DNA of 42,297 nucleotides from the NCBI RefSeq assembly GCF_000275845.1, contig NW_006766885.1, positions 91,569 to 133,865 of the forward strand, given 5' to 3'. How positions within the stretch are numbered: the first letter of the stretch is position 1; each line of letters opens with the position of its first letter. Shown here piece by piece: positions 1-10,745 of this stretch. The notes beneath the pieces were generated by a model. That model was not told the origin of the DNA and did not search any database. It saw only the letters and a list, made by a program, of their open reading frames with translations. Both the position numbers and the translations under genes were made by a program. The DNA is from Dichomitus squalens LYAD-421 SS1 (lineage: Eukaryota; Basidiomycota; Agaricomycetes; Polyporales; Polyporaceae).

Positions 1-1549
1 CCGGCACGACCGGCGGCGCCTACTTGCGCGAGGCCACAAGTACGCCCCGTTCCGGATGCGGCCGGACGGACGGAAAGCCCGCAAGCTCCTACGACCGGAT
101 GGGCGACTATCCCGGTCTTACCCCCTCACTGTCACTGAACTAGCCGGGCGGATAGTTTGGCGACACTTCATTCCCCCCCCCTCGTCGTCGTCCTCCTCCT
201 CGACGGCGACCACTCTTGTTACGGATGGGGACGGCGACTCCGGGTCGCCGTTGGCAGATATGGTGTGAGTGGGTAGGTGCGGGTCCTTACTCCACACGCT
301 GACTTCGGTCGTGGTCCGAGCACGCTGGTGCAAGTCTTAAGTGACGCGCTGGGTGGAAATGTCAAACAATCTCGGATAACACGCTTACTTACATACCTAC
401 CGTACCCTGTAGCTATGTTTGGTATAAGACAAGAAAATAATAATAATAATAATAATAATAGCATCTCGATGGATGTGCGTGCACACGCCCGGGTCCTGGA
501 GAAGCCAGCTGGGGGGACGCAGAGCCCGGGCGAGGGAAGGCCCGCGAAAGGGGTGTCGAAGCCCGCGAGAACGAGGGACTGGGGCTGTGTGGAACGACGG
601 ACGGAAGAGCACGCACCGCGTGCAGTTGCAGTGGCTCGCACTCGGGCCTGCTGCCACCAGGGGCCGGCGACTGCGCACGCTCCCTCGATAGCGATAGAGT
701 TGCTGCTCTCGGACAGACGGCTTCTCACGTCACTCTCAGGCTGGCCGGCTCGGACGAGCGTGTCCGGCGTCGACGTCCACAAGTGCTCATCTGCCTCTGT
801 CGGTCGCGTCCCGTTCATCTCCCCGGCGATGTTCATGTTCGTGGGGGCAGACGTCGACCCACTCGACGCTCGAGCTAGCCGGACTGGGGCAGGACGAATG
901 GATGCATTTTGGTTGCGACGCGCTTCGTCTGAACAAAACTGGGTGCATTATTTGTTTTCGCCTCGTCTTCTTGTGCGCGACGGCAAAGCACGCGTGCGTG
1001 ATATTGGCACAGACCGTCGGTCCGATGTGTTGCGGACGCGACGAGAAGGACTGGCGGGGTTGACAGACAAGAGATGAAGATGGAGAAAGCAGGCGTCGTC
1101 AGCGTTTATTAACAGGTCGCCGCGCAACAGGTCGCCGCGCTCGGCAGCCGAATAGAATACAGGGACGATGAGCGTAGGACGATGGATATGGAAGACAAGT
1201 GCGAGCGCGCAGGCGCGAACGTGATTGAGAAGCGGGAGGCGGTGGTACACTAGCGGGAAGCAGACACGCAGAGTGGCTAAGATACTATGGTGAGAAGCGC
1301 ATCCGGAGGGAATAGCAGCCCGACGCGGTCTAGTGCGACATACGATATCAGACCTCCAACAAGTCCGACTTGCAAGTCCGAGCGGCCCCATGCGTAGCAG
1401 GGCGCGTCCATATGGATAGAGCGAGGCCCGAGCGGTTTGCACGAAGAAAAACTGATACCGAAGCGCTGTATGTATCAAATCATACCATCAAGCAGCGAGT
1501 CCCGGTGGCAGCTCGCATACTCCGACGAAAGAGCAAGACATCGTGTGCC
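1..1549. other. Gene-free left flank
   Basis: I recognise no gene here. Several open frames of 60-300 codons exist on both strands, but they overlap each other, are rich in Arg/Ser/Pro as expected from GC-rich random sequence, and show no domain. An (AAT)8 microsatellite lies at 436-460. A 15-bp unit (AACAGGTCGCCGCGC) occurs twice in direct tandem at about 1111-1140. The right part probably holds the 3' untranslated region of the zinc-finger gene transcribed leftward from 2526. Confidence 0.6.
436..460. repeat. (AAT)8 microsatellite
   Basis: Eight perfect AAT units plus one base. It is a plain trinucleotide repeat in non-coding sequence. Confidence 0.95.
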
Positions 1550-2526
1550 TCACGCGTTGAATTCCGGGTCCTTGTCGCAGCCGTTGTCCTGGTGGCGCTT
1601 CAGCGAGTCGTTCCGGCTGAACGTCTTCGTGCAGAACCGGCACGCGTGCGACTGCTGCAGGTGCGTGCTCTCGAAGTGCCGCTTTTTGTCGTGCGCGCGC
1701 CCGAACGACTTGTCGCACTTGTCGCAGTAGTACCTCTCCTGCGGCGGCGACGAGGACGACGCGGGAGGGATCGCCGCCACGACCGGCATGACGGCGGAGA
1801 GCGGCGGCGAAGGGGACGCGTTAGACGGGTAGTTGTGGTAGCTTTGCGCCGCTTGCGCTGGGGTCGGGATGAGGTGGGTGGAGTGGGAGAGAGACGGCTG
1901 GTGCGACCCGTGCCGCGAAGGAGGATAGCTCGCCTGGCGGTCGTACAGAGGCGGGGTGCGCGACGGCTGGTGCGCGGTGCCCCAGCTGCCGCTCTGTCTG
2001 TTGCCCGAAGAGGGCGAAGAGGAGGGACGGGCCGCAGCGAACGGCAGATCGTGCAAGGTCGGGCCTGTCGGTGGTCAGAGAGAGCCGTGCCAACCAGTGA
2101 GCACCGGGCAAACATAAGAGCGGAGAGTCTCGAGGACGCACCGAGCGAAGGCACTGCGAACCCGCTCGGGACGTCATGCCGGCTGACATCGCGGGCAGAA
2201 TACGCGTGCGCGTGGACGAGCGGGGGGAGCGCGTTCGCGCTGGTCATCGACTGCTGGTGGTGGTGGTGGTGGTGGTGGTAGCCCGACGCGTGGGACTGGG
2301 GGTAGCCGGACGCGCTGCCGTGATGGTATGGTGGCGGGACTTGCACACCCGTCCCTGAAAGCGATGTCGGCGCGTGGGTGTAGGCGAATGGAGGGCCCCC
2401 CGAGGGCTGCTGCTGGTCGGGTTGGCGGGGGTAGGCGTGGGCGCGCGCGTTCTGCTGGGTGGGGGAGTTGTTGTTGGGGGACGAGTAGTACGAGTACGTG
2501 GGATCCATGGCGAGCATCAAAGTCAT
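1550..2526 (-). CDS. C2H2-type zinc finger protein, putative transcription factor
   Basis: Two exons (2526-2142 and 2064-1550) flank a 77-nt intron with donor GTGCGT and acceptor CGACAG, giving 299 residues. Two zinc fingers end the protein. The first spans about residues 242-263 (C-x2-C-x12-H-x4-H). The second spans about 270-291 (C-x2-C-x12-H-x4-C), so its last ligand is Cys. The N-terminal 235 residues are low complexity, rich in Ser, Pro, Gln and Tyr, with a seven-histidine run from a CAC/GTG repeat near 2255-2279. This layout fits a fungal DNA-binding regulator, but target and pathway are unknown. I chose the first ATG of the open frame (2526); a second in-frame ATG follows at 2508. A TATA-like box lies about 70 nt upstream. 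The fingers are certain; the function is inferred from the family. Confidence 0.85.
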
Positions 2527-2596
2527 GTAGCGCGGGAGCTTGGCCTGCTCGGTGGAGCGGTGCTGTGGATAGCAGGACGGAGGATGGACAGAGAGC

Positions 2597-2603
2597 ATAT
2601 ATA
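2597..2603 (-). promoter_or_regulatory. TATA-like box of the zinc finger gene
   Basis: On the minus strand this reads GTATATATGC, about 70-77 nt upstream of the chosen ATG at 2526. That is a normal fungal position, and it supports the start. Confidence 0.45.
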
Positions 2604-2609
2604 CTGGCA

Positions 2610-4867
2610 GAAGACTGGTATGCGGCACGGAGGACAGAAACGGAAAGCATCCTGTCGCAATACGGTACCGGATGGGAGCAGATCGACAATGTATCATGCG
2701 AGCACAGTTTGACATGCCCATATCCCTGGATGGAAGGGAAGGAAAGGCTATTTCCTTAGCGGACGACAGACCACTGGTCGATACATGCAACAACGATGCG
2801 GGACGTTGGAGATCATGAAGCCGTTGCCACCTGCGGTCGAGAAGGAGAATCTGCCCATTCCAGGCTGCCCACAGGTCCGTTCGCCAACGGACACTCCTAG
2901 CCTGCCTTCGATCGTAGTCCGTGGGGCGTCTGCATGCCATCGAATTCCCGGCGCCGTGGTGGCCAAGCCCCGCGAGCTCTCAATGTACGCCGACTCTGCC
3001 GACCTGCTGCCACCCGACTGCCTGCGCGATGCGTAAGCTCATCTGGACGAACATGGCTCTCTCTCCACACACACACACACACACACACACACCTCGCGAC
3101 TTTGCTGTGAAAAGACGCGCGATTCATCTCTGCCGATGCATATCCGGCCACGGCAACTCCCGGACGCGCCCATACTCGATCTACGTGCAGCCCTGGCCTC
3201 GGGGCGTGAGGTAAACATACGCGGGGCAAGCTAGCACGGGGCAGTGCAAGCACAAGCACAGAAACGGAGACGGCCCACGACCACTGACAACTACGTCAGG
3301 ACCGATCGCATCACCGAGATAACCTCGGGCTCCTTCGCCGCGCCTCATGTGAGTGCGAGAACAACGAACCATGATCCAGCCAGTGAGGGGGCAGCAATAG
3401 TACGTCGCGCACTTGGTCTTGGGTCCTTGCGCGTGTTTGCTGCATGCTCCTGGGGGCGGAACCTTGCAGCCTTCAGGGGGCCAAAGACCCTTCCCGTGCC
3501 GTTGATCCATTGGATGCATCGGGATCGTTCTCAGCATCCTCTTCCAACTCGGCACCCAGACTTCTCCTGCGCGCGCTTGCAAAATCTGTCAGCCGTTCGC
3601 TAGCTCTACAGATCATACGTACGATGCCCTATTGGTATGCACTTAGTCCAGGCGCGGTGTTTGACCTGTGTTTTCGATGCGCGCGCTTGTCATCGTGCAT
3701 TACATATGCGAGCCCGGAGGCAGGGCGCGCTGCGCCGTGCGCGCCGACTCCTAATCCTGCTACCTCGAGTGGAGAATATGACGATAGGCCGTCCGGTCAT
3801 AGAGGTGAATGGCGCCTTGAAGATATCGCTGAAGTATTGCCGGATGGCTGGCGTAGGGTCCCAATGGGGACATTGCCGTTGAACGACTGTCCACGGTGAG
3901 AGCACGACATAACCTTCACCTCGCTGGTCTGAGGGCATCCATGAACGGCCTACGAACACCCGTTAGTATAGAGATTTTGGTGCTTCGATGCGTTGGTTCC
4001 ATCCTGACTGCTGAGGAGCGGCGCCTTGAAGGAAGCTAGGTCAGCCGAACGCTCGGGATTTCTTGTACTAGTACATGAACCTACGCGAATGAACAGCGAT
4101 AAGCTGTCGATACTTCCATCGATTGCTGGGACGAAGCCTTACGCACGGCATCGGACGGATACCTGGACAGCGCAGGCGTCATATGGCCACAGTGCTGAAG
4201 CTGCGATAATGAGGCTTGTGGAGGCGGCGCCCATGCGCGACACATGAGTACGCCGAGAGTAGGAATAGGCTAGCAAAGTGCGGCCGTGGAAGCCGTTGGA
4301 TTGATCTCAAAGCAAGGGCGGAGCGAGGCTGCCGTCAATAGATTATTTATGTTCGTAGAGGGCGACGGCCACCATCGAGGAGGAGGAGAGGCCGGACCCT
4401 GGCTGGCACAATAGCCCGGCGGCAGCTATGGCATACATGAGGCCAGTTAGTCTAGGAACGCCGTTGTAAGACAGAGCACGAAATTGCTGACATACTGTAG
4501 TATGTTGCGAGGTTGCTGTAGGCCGCTAAACCTCGTTGGCTTGTATGTCTTGGCAGATCACGATTGCCAGTCCCGTCTTCAATTTATGTATCCATAAGAT
4601 ATGATCCCGACGACACTAGAGGTCTCTAGGACCCTAGCGCGAGCGGATGAGAGAAAGTTCGAGAAGGTGGGAGCGAGAAGTCGTGAGGTTGAGACACTTC
4701 GTGGGAAATCGTTTCGTATGATTGCCGTCTCGATATGGGCGAGCCCTGATCGGTTTTGGGAAGTACCATATCGGGGTATGTGGCAAACAGGCGCAAAGCG
4801 TATCGCAGGCAGGCGGGCCGCTGGTCGACTCAAGTTGGACCTAGACTCGGACTCGGACTCTACAATT
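2610..4867. other. Intergenic region between divergent zinc finger and phosphatase genes
   Basis: About 2.25 kb without a recognisable gene. Open frames on both strands (for example 3181-3582 minus and 3444-3899 plus) show no domain and no codon pattern like the real genes nearby. A (CA)n run lies at 3066-3092. The region must hold the promoters of both flanking genes. I see no clear TATA box close to 4868. Confidence 0.6.
3066..3092. repeat. (CA)13 microsatellite
   Basis: An uninterrupted CA dinucleotide run of 27 bases in the intergenic region. Confidence 0.95.
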
Positions 4868-6399
4868 ATGGCACCCTTTGATCTCGACGCCTGTATACAG
4901 CAGCTCCTTCGCAAACAACTCTTGCACGAGGCTCTTTTGCGGGAAATATGCGAGAAGACCAAGGAGGTCCTCATGCGAGAGTCCAATGTCGTGCACGTTA
5001 GCGCGCCCGTAACGGTTGTTGGCGACATTCATGGGTGAGCACTTTGCACGTTCCAAGCTTGCGTGCGTCGGTTGACCGACATTCAAGTCAGTTCTACGAC
5101 CTCATAGAAATATTCCGGATAGGTGGATATGCCCCACATACCAACTACCTCTTCCTCGGTGCGCCCGCAGTCGTGCGACCCACAGCCTACGCACACGAGC
5201 AGCTCATCGCCCAACAGGCGACTACGTCGACCGAGGACTGTTCAGCGTGGAGACAATCTCACTTCTAACGTGCCTGAAACTTCGCTGGCCAGATAGGGTG
5301 CAGCTGATCCGGGGGAACCATGAGTCAAGAGCAGTCACCCAAGTGTGTCGTGATCCTTGCCTGCTATCGTTCGCCCTTCGTTCATACCTCGTGTCTTTCG
5401 CTGCGCGCCAGACATACGGTTTCTACACTGAATGTGTGCGGAAGTACGGTTCATCACATGTTTGGACGTACTTCACGGACATGTTCGACTTCCTCACACT
5501 CTCCGTGGTCATTGACGACAAGATCTTCTGTGTCCATGGCGGTGCGAATCCCCTTGTATATCCAGTCCTGTGCCCATATGCTCATCCGGGATTGCTGTAG
5601 GACTGTCGCCTTCGATACATTCAATAGATCAAATCAAAGTGGTCGATCGGTTTCGAGGTGCGTGTTTTGCTCTATCGCGTTTTCGGTAGTCATTGTGGTG
5701 GTGGCACTCATGCTTCCGAAGAAATCCCTCATGAGGGTCCTATGGCAGACCTCGTATGGTCAGATCCAGATGCAGAGAAGGAGGATTTCGCGATCTCACC
5801 ACGGTAGGATCCCATTCCGGTCCCAATGTAGTCACATAAGCTCAGATGGCGTGGTTCCTCAGCGGTGCGGGCTACACCTTTGGGTCAGGCGTCGTGTACA
5901 AGTTCCTGGAAACCAACCAAATGTCACACATTCTCCGAGCGCACCAGCTATGTATGGAAGGCTACTCGTCATTATTCGATGAGCACCTATCGACCGTCTG
6001 GTCCGCGCCGAATTATTGCTACCGCTGCGGCAATTCCGCCAGTATACTTGAAGTTGGCCCCGGTGGCTCAATGTTCTTCAACGTGTTCCAAGCCGCTCCG
6101 GAAAATGAGCGCGACGGGCCGAGTCATCAGGCCGCGCAGAACGCGGGGGGGAAGGTGCGTCATGCGTTGCTCTCATTCCCGTCCGCCAAGTGCTTGCTCA
6201 ACGCCCATTTCCTCCTCCCTTCGTACTCGCCCGTTTCACTCGTTCTCCCATGCCACTCTCCGTGTGTTCCGTTCTCCTCTCATTCCGTTTTGCCACGTGC
6301 GTCTCCGGCGTTCTCTCGTCGCTCGCGCTTCGCTGTCCTTACCGTTGGCGCTGCCATGGTTATTTTCCATGTCGACAGTTGCCAGAGTATTTCCTGTAG
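4868..6399 (+). CDS. PPG1: Serine/threonine protein phosphatase, Ppg1-like (PP2A family catalytic subunit)
   Basis: Eight exons: 4868-5034, 5088-5158, 5218-5342, 5412-5541, 5601-5657, 5722-5803, 5863-6154, 6379-6399. They encode 314 residues, the usual size of a PPP catalytic subunit. The metal-binding signatures are in order: GDIHG (52-56), GDYVDRG (80-86), RGNHES (111-116), a split VHGGLSPS, and SAPNYCYR. The C-terminus is LPEYFL, the PP2A-type tail whose last Leu can be methylated in relatives. Phrases such as [20 protein letters not shown] match fungal Ppg1 better than PP2A, PP4 or Sit4. In yeast Ppg1 works with the Far complex and affects glycogen storage. Intron 3 (69 nt) is stop-free and in frame. 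The last intron (224 nt) is unusually long and leaves a terminal exon of only six codons plus stop. Confidence 0.93.
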
Positions 6400-8596
6400 C
6401 TCGTATCATCCAGTATACCCCTTCATGACAGGCAGCGCTCACCAGTCATGACGCTCGCTAGCACCCGACATTATGTTGTGGAACTCATGGGCCTATAAGA
6501 TGGCTGTACATTAGGAAGCGAACGGAAGCGAAGAGCCCGCGGCGAGCGTTACCGGCGTGTTTCCTGCTGTGGATACTCCGCTAGATCACCGTGCTGTGTA
6601 CGTTGCTCAGGTTTCTCCTCTAAACCGTCGTACCCCGCCTCATCGACAGACGTCCGTGTATCGAAGCCGTTGGGGATCCACTGGCACGAGGAAATCACGA
6701 CAAACGGACAAATACCCATGTTCGATCCTTTCCCCCACTGTTCTGCCTGGTTCCCTTCACATGCCACAGGTACAAGGTCGTTGGTGCTCTCTAGAAGGGA
6801 TGTCCAGCATTGAAGCCATCACGCAACCCTGCTCTCGCTCCCACGAGCTGCGGGTGGACTGGGAGACGGTGGATGAGTGCAAGGAAGAAGCGAGCTCGGC
6901 ATCACAACATCAACCCGACTCGTATCGTTATGACACGCAGAAGGCGAAGCCTAGGGATGCCAGAGTTCTCGGACCCAATGGGCGGCTGGGTCGCGATTGG
7001 GAGCGTGCAGGAGCACGTTCCGTGGCGCGTGTTTCCCGGATGTTGGACACGCCGCCGCCGCCCCCTGCACTGCGCACCTGAGCGCGGCCAGCAGGCCGTT
7101 CGCGATTCGACGCTCGGTCTGAGCCATCTCGAGGCTTCCTTCCTGCCCTCAGCTTCGCTCGTGATCCGGCCTGTCTCGTGATCGCGGCTTCGCATCATCG
7201 GCGACACAGCGCTGAGCGCACTGCCCATTTGGGGCTCGTCCTGCAGTCGGCGCGGTCGCCCCGATTGGGGTTATCGTATGAAAGGGACGTACGGCGATGT
7301 CGGCTCGCTTGGGCCCCGTCGTTGGGGCTAGCCACAGGGGCGTGGCGGAGAGGCAATAACCGTTGCTCGCGCCTTGTGGAGTAGGTCGATGCCACGGATC
7401 GCTCCTGGTATGCCGGCAGCGCGAGCACTAGTGGAGCCCACTGCCGTTGTTTGTCGTGGGTCGTATTGGGGGCCTAATTCATTGGTCGGCGAGAGGGCGC
7501 TGATAGAAGCGAGCAGCAGCGACAGGACGACATGCTCGCGTCCGTGAGCGTAGACAGGCGTGTGGCCGCCTGCCGCTGTCAGGTCATCGCACACGCGGCC
7601 ATTGTACGCAACGAGGCGCTCAGTGCGGCTTCTCCGCGTTCTCCCAGGATTCGTCTGCTCTCAGGTGTGCGAATGCTCTCGCTATCAGAAAGGCAGAGCC
7701 CCGTGGCGTGCACGCAGCCTCAGGTACTGCGATGACGAGGAGACTGCGAGCGCACATCCCAAGGCTGCGTTGGATTACTACCGATGCCCGCCTTACGAGC
7801 GGATCCGCGTTGTGACCAAACAGGCTTGCCCTACCACGCTACGATTGTGGCTAGCTTTACACTTCCTCCGAAAAGAGTGCGAGGTAGCAGCGTTGCAAGA
7901 CGACACAGGATGTGTGTGTCCTGTTGGACAAGCTCAGCCGAGCTGTCTTAACGCCGCTGTGGCGAGCCGCGATATGTGGAATGCGCTCCACAGGTCCAGA
8001 TCAGTTGGCAACAGAACCGTAGGACACGTCCAGAAGACTGTCTGTCTCATCAAGCCGGGATGGGTGCGGGGACAATGTGATACTCGAGTCCGCCATCCGC
8101 CTCGGCCGTCGCCGTTGCCTCTACTGATTGCATAAGTCTAATTGTTGGGGTGAAGCGAACCCGACGCCGGAGATAGCTAGGAATCAAGGAAGGGGAAGGA
8201 AGTAGGTGCTGATCGACTTGATACATAACACTTGATACATAAGACTTATGATCGAGAGCAATGACCGATCACGTCCCTCCAGATGGCAATCCGCTGGCCT
8301 CCTTGGGGTAGCGGTAGTGGGCATCGCGAAGCCTGCCGCAGATGAACCAGAATAATACCTCAGAAGGGAGATTAGCACACGCCAAGCGAAACCATACCTA
8401 CGCGCTCATCTGGCGAGAACTAACCCCGGGTTTGCACGAGAATCCACAGACGACAGCACGACGATCGTACTATTCATAGCGACATGGAAATTGGACGCTG
8501 GGCTCTGATATTGGACCGGTTGTCCGGGTCAGATTGAACGGTTTAGAACCTTGATTCATGCGCTTCATTCCGCGGAGGAAATACAGGTAGGGTGTA
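6400..8596. other. Gene-poor stretch with a possible ankyrin relic
   Basis: About 2.2 kb between the phosphatase and the downstream end of the CRAL-TRIO gene. I see no intact gene. Minus-strand frames between about 7120 and 7600 carry broken ankyrin-like text (separate entry). A short tandem duplication of CTTGATACATAA lies near 8217-8243. The rest shows no recognisable coding pattern. Confidence 0.5.
7120..7600 (-). pseudogene. Possible degenerate ankyrin-repeat fragment
   Basis: Read on the minus strand in shifting frames, several segments resemble ankyrin repeats at roughly repeat-sized spacing. AAGGHTPVYAHGREHVVLSLLLA is the clearest (near 7575-7510), described here by its GHTPxY, GxEHVV and LLLA core. 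Others are AAGIPGAIRGIDLLHKA (near 7420-7370), ADCRTSPKWAVRSA (near 7250-7210) and RKEASRWL (near 7140-7120). Stops and frameshifts separate them, and no start or splice model joins them. This may be the remains of an ankyrin gene of the kind common in basidiomycete genomes, or chance similarity in GC-rich DNA. I could not confirm it by alignment. Confidence 0.3.
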
Positions 8597-10151
8597 CTAT
8601 ATCCGAGCGGGAAGGCGTAAGATTCCGCGCATGCCCTGGCTCCACCTGAGCATGCGAGGCTTCCGACGTAACCTATATGTGATTACGCAGACAACTACGG
8701 ACAGCAAGAGAAGGAAGCGGTTCTTCCACTTGCTCCACCATAGTGCTGCCAACGTACGAAGTAGATCGCGCTTCCGCCGGCGACCATGTCTAAGTTTCGG
8801 CGTGGGGGCACCCTGGCGGGAGACGGGGTAGCCGAAGTAAGGATTGAGGTGAGAGTATGTGGATATCGACGGGACACGGGGTACTGTTTGGGAGGACGAG
8901 GCTGAAGCAGCGGAGACCGCGGGTTGCGCCGGAGAATCCGACACGCCGGAAGTGCCTTCCTCTAGGTTCACCACTAAGTTCTCCAGGGGATCCTCAAGCT
9001 CAGTAAGCAGTGGCAGACTGCCGCCATAATCTGGCAGGTTATGTGTCAGTGCACAATGCGCTAACAAAGGCGCCTTGCTCCACGCTCACCACGCGGAATT
9101 GCAGCTGCGGACAGGAATCCGAGGAGCTCGTCTTGCGAAGGGAAGAATATGCGTGTTAGCGCAGACTTCGGTAACAGACGCCTACACAATTCAGGGGAAT
9201 TGGCTCAAAAGACAAGTCTACTGCCACTGTACTGTATGAATCATACTTTACGATGTTCCAAATCCCTGTATGTGCCCAAGAATGATTGAGAATGAAGGCT
9301 GTCGGGCACTGGTCAGCGATGTCAATACAATTAAGCGAAGTAGGAGTCATACCGGCAGCGAGCATACCGGGAAAACGAGGAATAAGCTCGTAGAGGAACC
9401 AAGTGATCAAATCTACGGCTTGCTGTAGAGAATGAAGGTAAGAAGGTACTCGTCTTCATAAAGGCACGGCTTGCAACGTACGACGCTTTGCATCGGCATC
9501 CGGTCAATATCCATGAGAACAATATACTGCAAGATGGGCCGTTCGCGACCATGTGCAGTTTCTTGTTGGTGGTTGAGTGTGTGCAGATGAAGCCGCAACA
9601 GTTCCATGTAGTGTATGAGGGCTGAGCGTACATCGTGCGAGGGACCGAGCAAGTCGCAGAGTTTGACCACGACGATCGGCCTCCCAAACGGATCTCGAAC
9701 GTTTGTAGGCAGACATCGTATGAAAGATGTAGACGAACGGGGAATCTCGGTTGGTATCACGGCCAACCGCCACAACAACACATCACGTGCGTTTTCGAGA
9801 GCAAATGGAACTGTGAATTTGTGACGCTGTAGCATCATATCTGTTCAGACTACGTCTCCGAGAAGGACAGCGCTTGGGACCCACTCTGAGCAACCTGAAT
9901 ATTGATTCTGCAAGGTCACAGCGAATGTCAGAAAGGCGAATAAGCCATAGGGATAGCCGATACGCACGGAGGTCGTATAACCACGATGTTGCCCTCCTTT
10001 CCCCTTCGTCATCCAGGTACAGTTCATGCACCAATCCCGGTAATATGTCTTTCCTCAGCGTTCGCTGCAAATTTCGCGCGTTGTCGAGGTTGGATTTATA
10101 TATTTCGACGAGCTCTTCCTTCTTCTGACGTAGGACGTCTTCCATTGACAT
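8597..10151 (-). CDS. CRAL-TRIO (Sec14-like) lipid-binding protein with C-terminal membrane anchor
   Basis: Seven exons: 10151-9968, 9907-9885, 9826-9482, 9422-9353, 9298-9247, 9181-9090, 9030-8597, encoding 399 residues. The N-terminal helical part (VLRQKKEELVEIYKSNL onward) leads into the CRAL-TRIO lobe with RDPFGRPIVVVKL, LQYIVLMDID, WFLYELIPRFPGMLAA, the SWAHTGIWNIVK segment and the closing IPxDYGGSLP motif (about 253-262). The family binds and moves phosphatidylinositol or other hydrophobic ligands. After a Ser-rich linker there is a hydrophobic segment at about 360-374 flanked by Arg/Lys, so the protein is probably tail-anchored, perhaps in the ER. Exon 2 is a 23-nt micro-exon needed to join SIFRLLR to RHKFTVP in frame. 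I chose ATG 10151; ATG 10145 would remove two residues. Ligand and location are inferred. Confidence 0.85.
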
Positions 10152-10530
10152 GATGAGGGAAAAGGTACGAGCCAAGGACACGTCGGGTCGAAAACGCGCT
10201 GGAGCCGTGTCACCACAGGCCTAAGATGGGGGAGGGGTGGTGCATGGTCCGACAACGAGTGGTCAGCCCACCATCAATGCTATGCACATGTGGATATTGC
10301 CCGCTAAATTCGGGGAGCTGATTGGCGCCGAATGCTCAAACAAGTCTCGCTGTGCCGTAAGGTTATGGTCACGGTTTCTTGACCGTGCACACTGCACTCC
10401 TAACTCAAAGTTGCGTCTCCTCACTCCTCTGATGTAGCGGGACCTTGCTTATACAGATCATCAATCCGAAGCCATTGGTTGACCATCGGCAGTCCTATAC
10501 ATCTGTCAGCATGACCAGCAGTTAGCGGAA

Positions 10531-10745
10531 CATGGATTTCTGCGCCCGGGGGACCGCGACGGCGAAGAAAAACAGGTGTTCTTGGCTGTGCTCGCTTGCA
10601 GGCATCTTCAAGACCGTGGGGACGACCGCTGAACATGGATTGCTGCGCCCCGGTCGCCCGTGCGGTCACGAACATGGCTGCAAGCGAGCACAGCCGGGAA
10701 ACCTTGTTTTCATCCGCAGTCGCGCGCCCACAGAAGGTTTTCTCG
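10531..10745. repeat. Imperfect foldback (long inverted repeat)
   Basis: Two arms of about 90-100 nt face each other around a centre near 10640. The core match is perfect over 18 bp: GGCTGTGCTCGCTTGCAG at 10584-10601 against its reverse complement at 10678-10695. Outside this core the arms continue with interruptions (CGACGGCGAAGAAAAACAGG against the complement of the 10697-10725 region). Both strands therefore translate to similar text (CKRAQP on each), which shows the palindrome and argues against a protein gene here. Confidence 0.75.

Noticed and set aside
277..1077. 266-codon open frame on the plus strand
   Set aside because: It runs through the (AAT)n microsatellite as poly-Asn, overlaps long frames on the other strand, and has no domain or splice-consistent neighbours.
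1370..2281. 303-codon plus-strand open frame
   Set aside because: It is antisense to the zinc finger gene, whose Cys/His motifs and splice sites are clear. Its Arg/Val-rich text is a shadow.
6557..7081. 174-codon plus-strand open frame downstream of the phosphatase
   Set aside because: It has no recognisable motif, is rich in Arg/Ser, and overlaps other frames. Nothing supports it as a gene.
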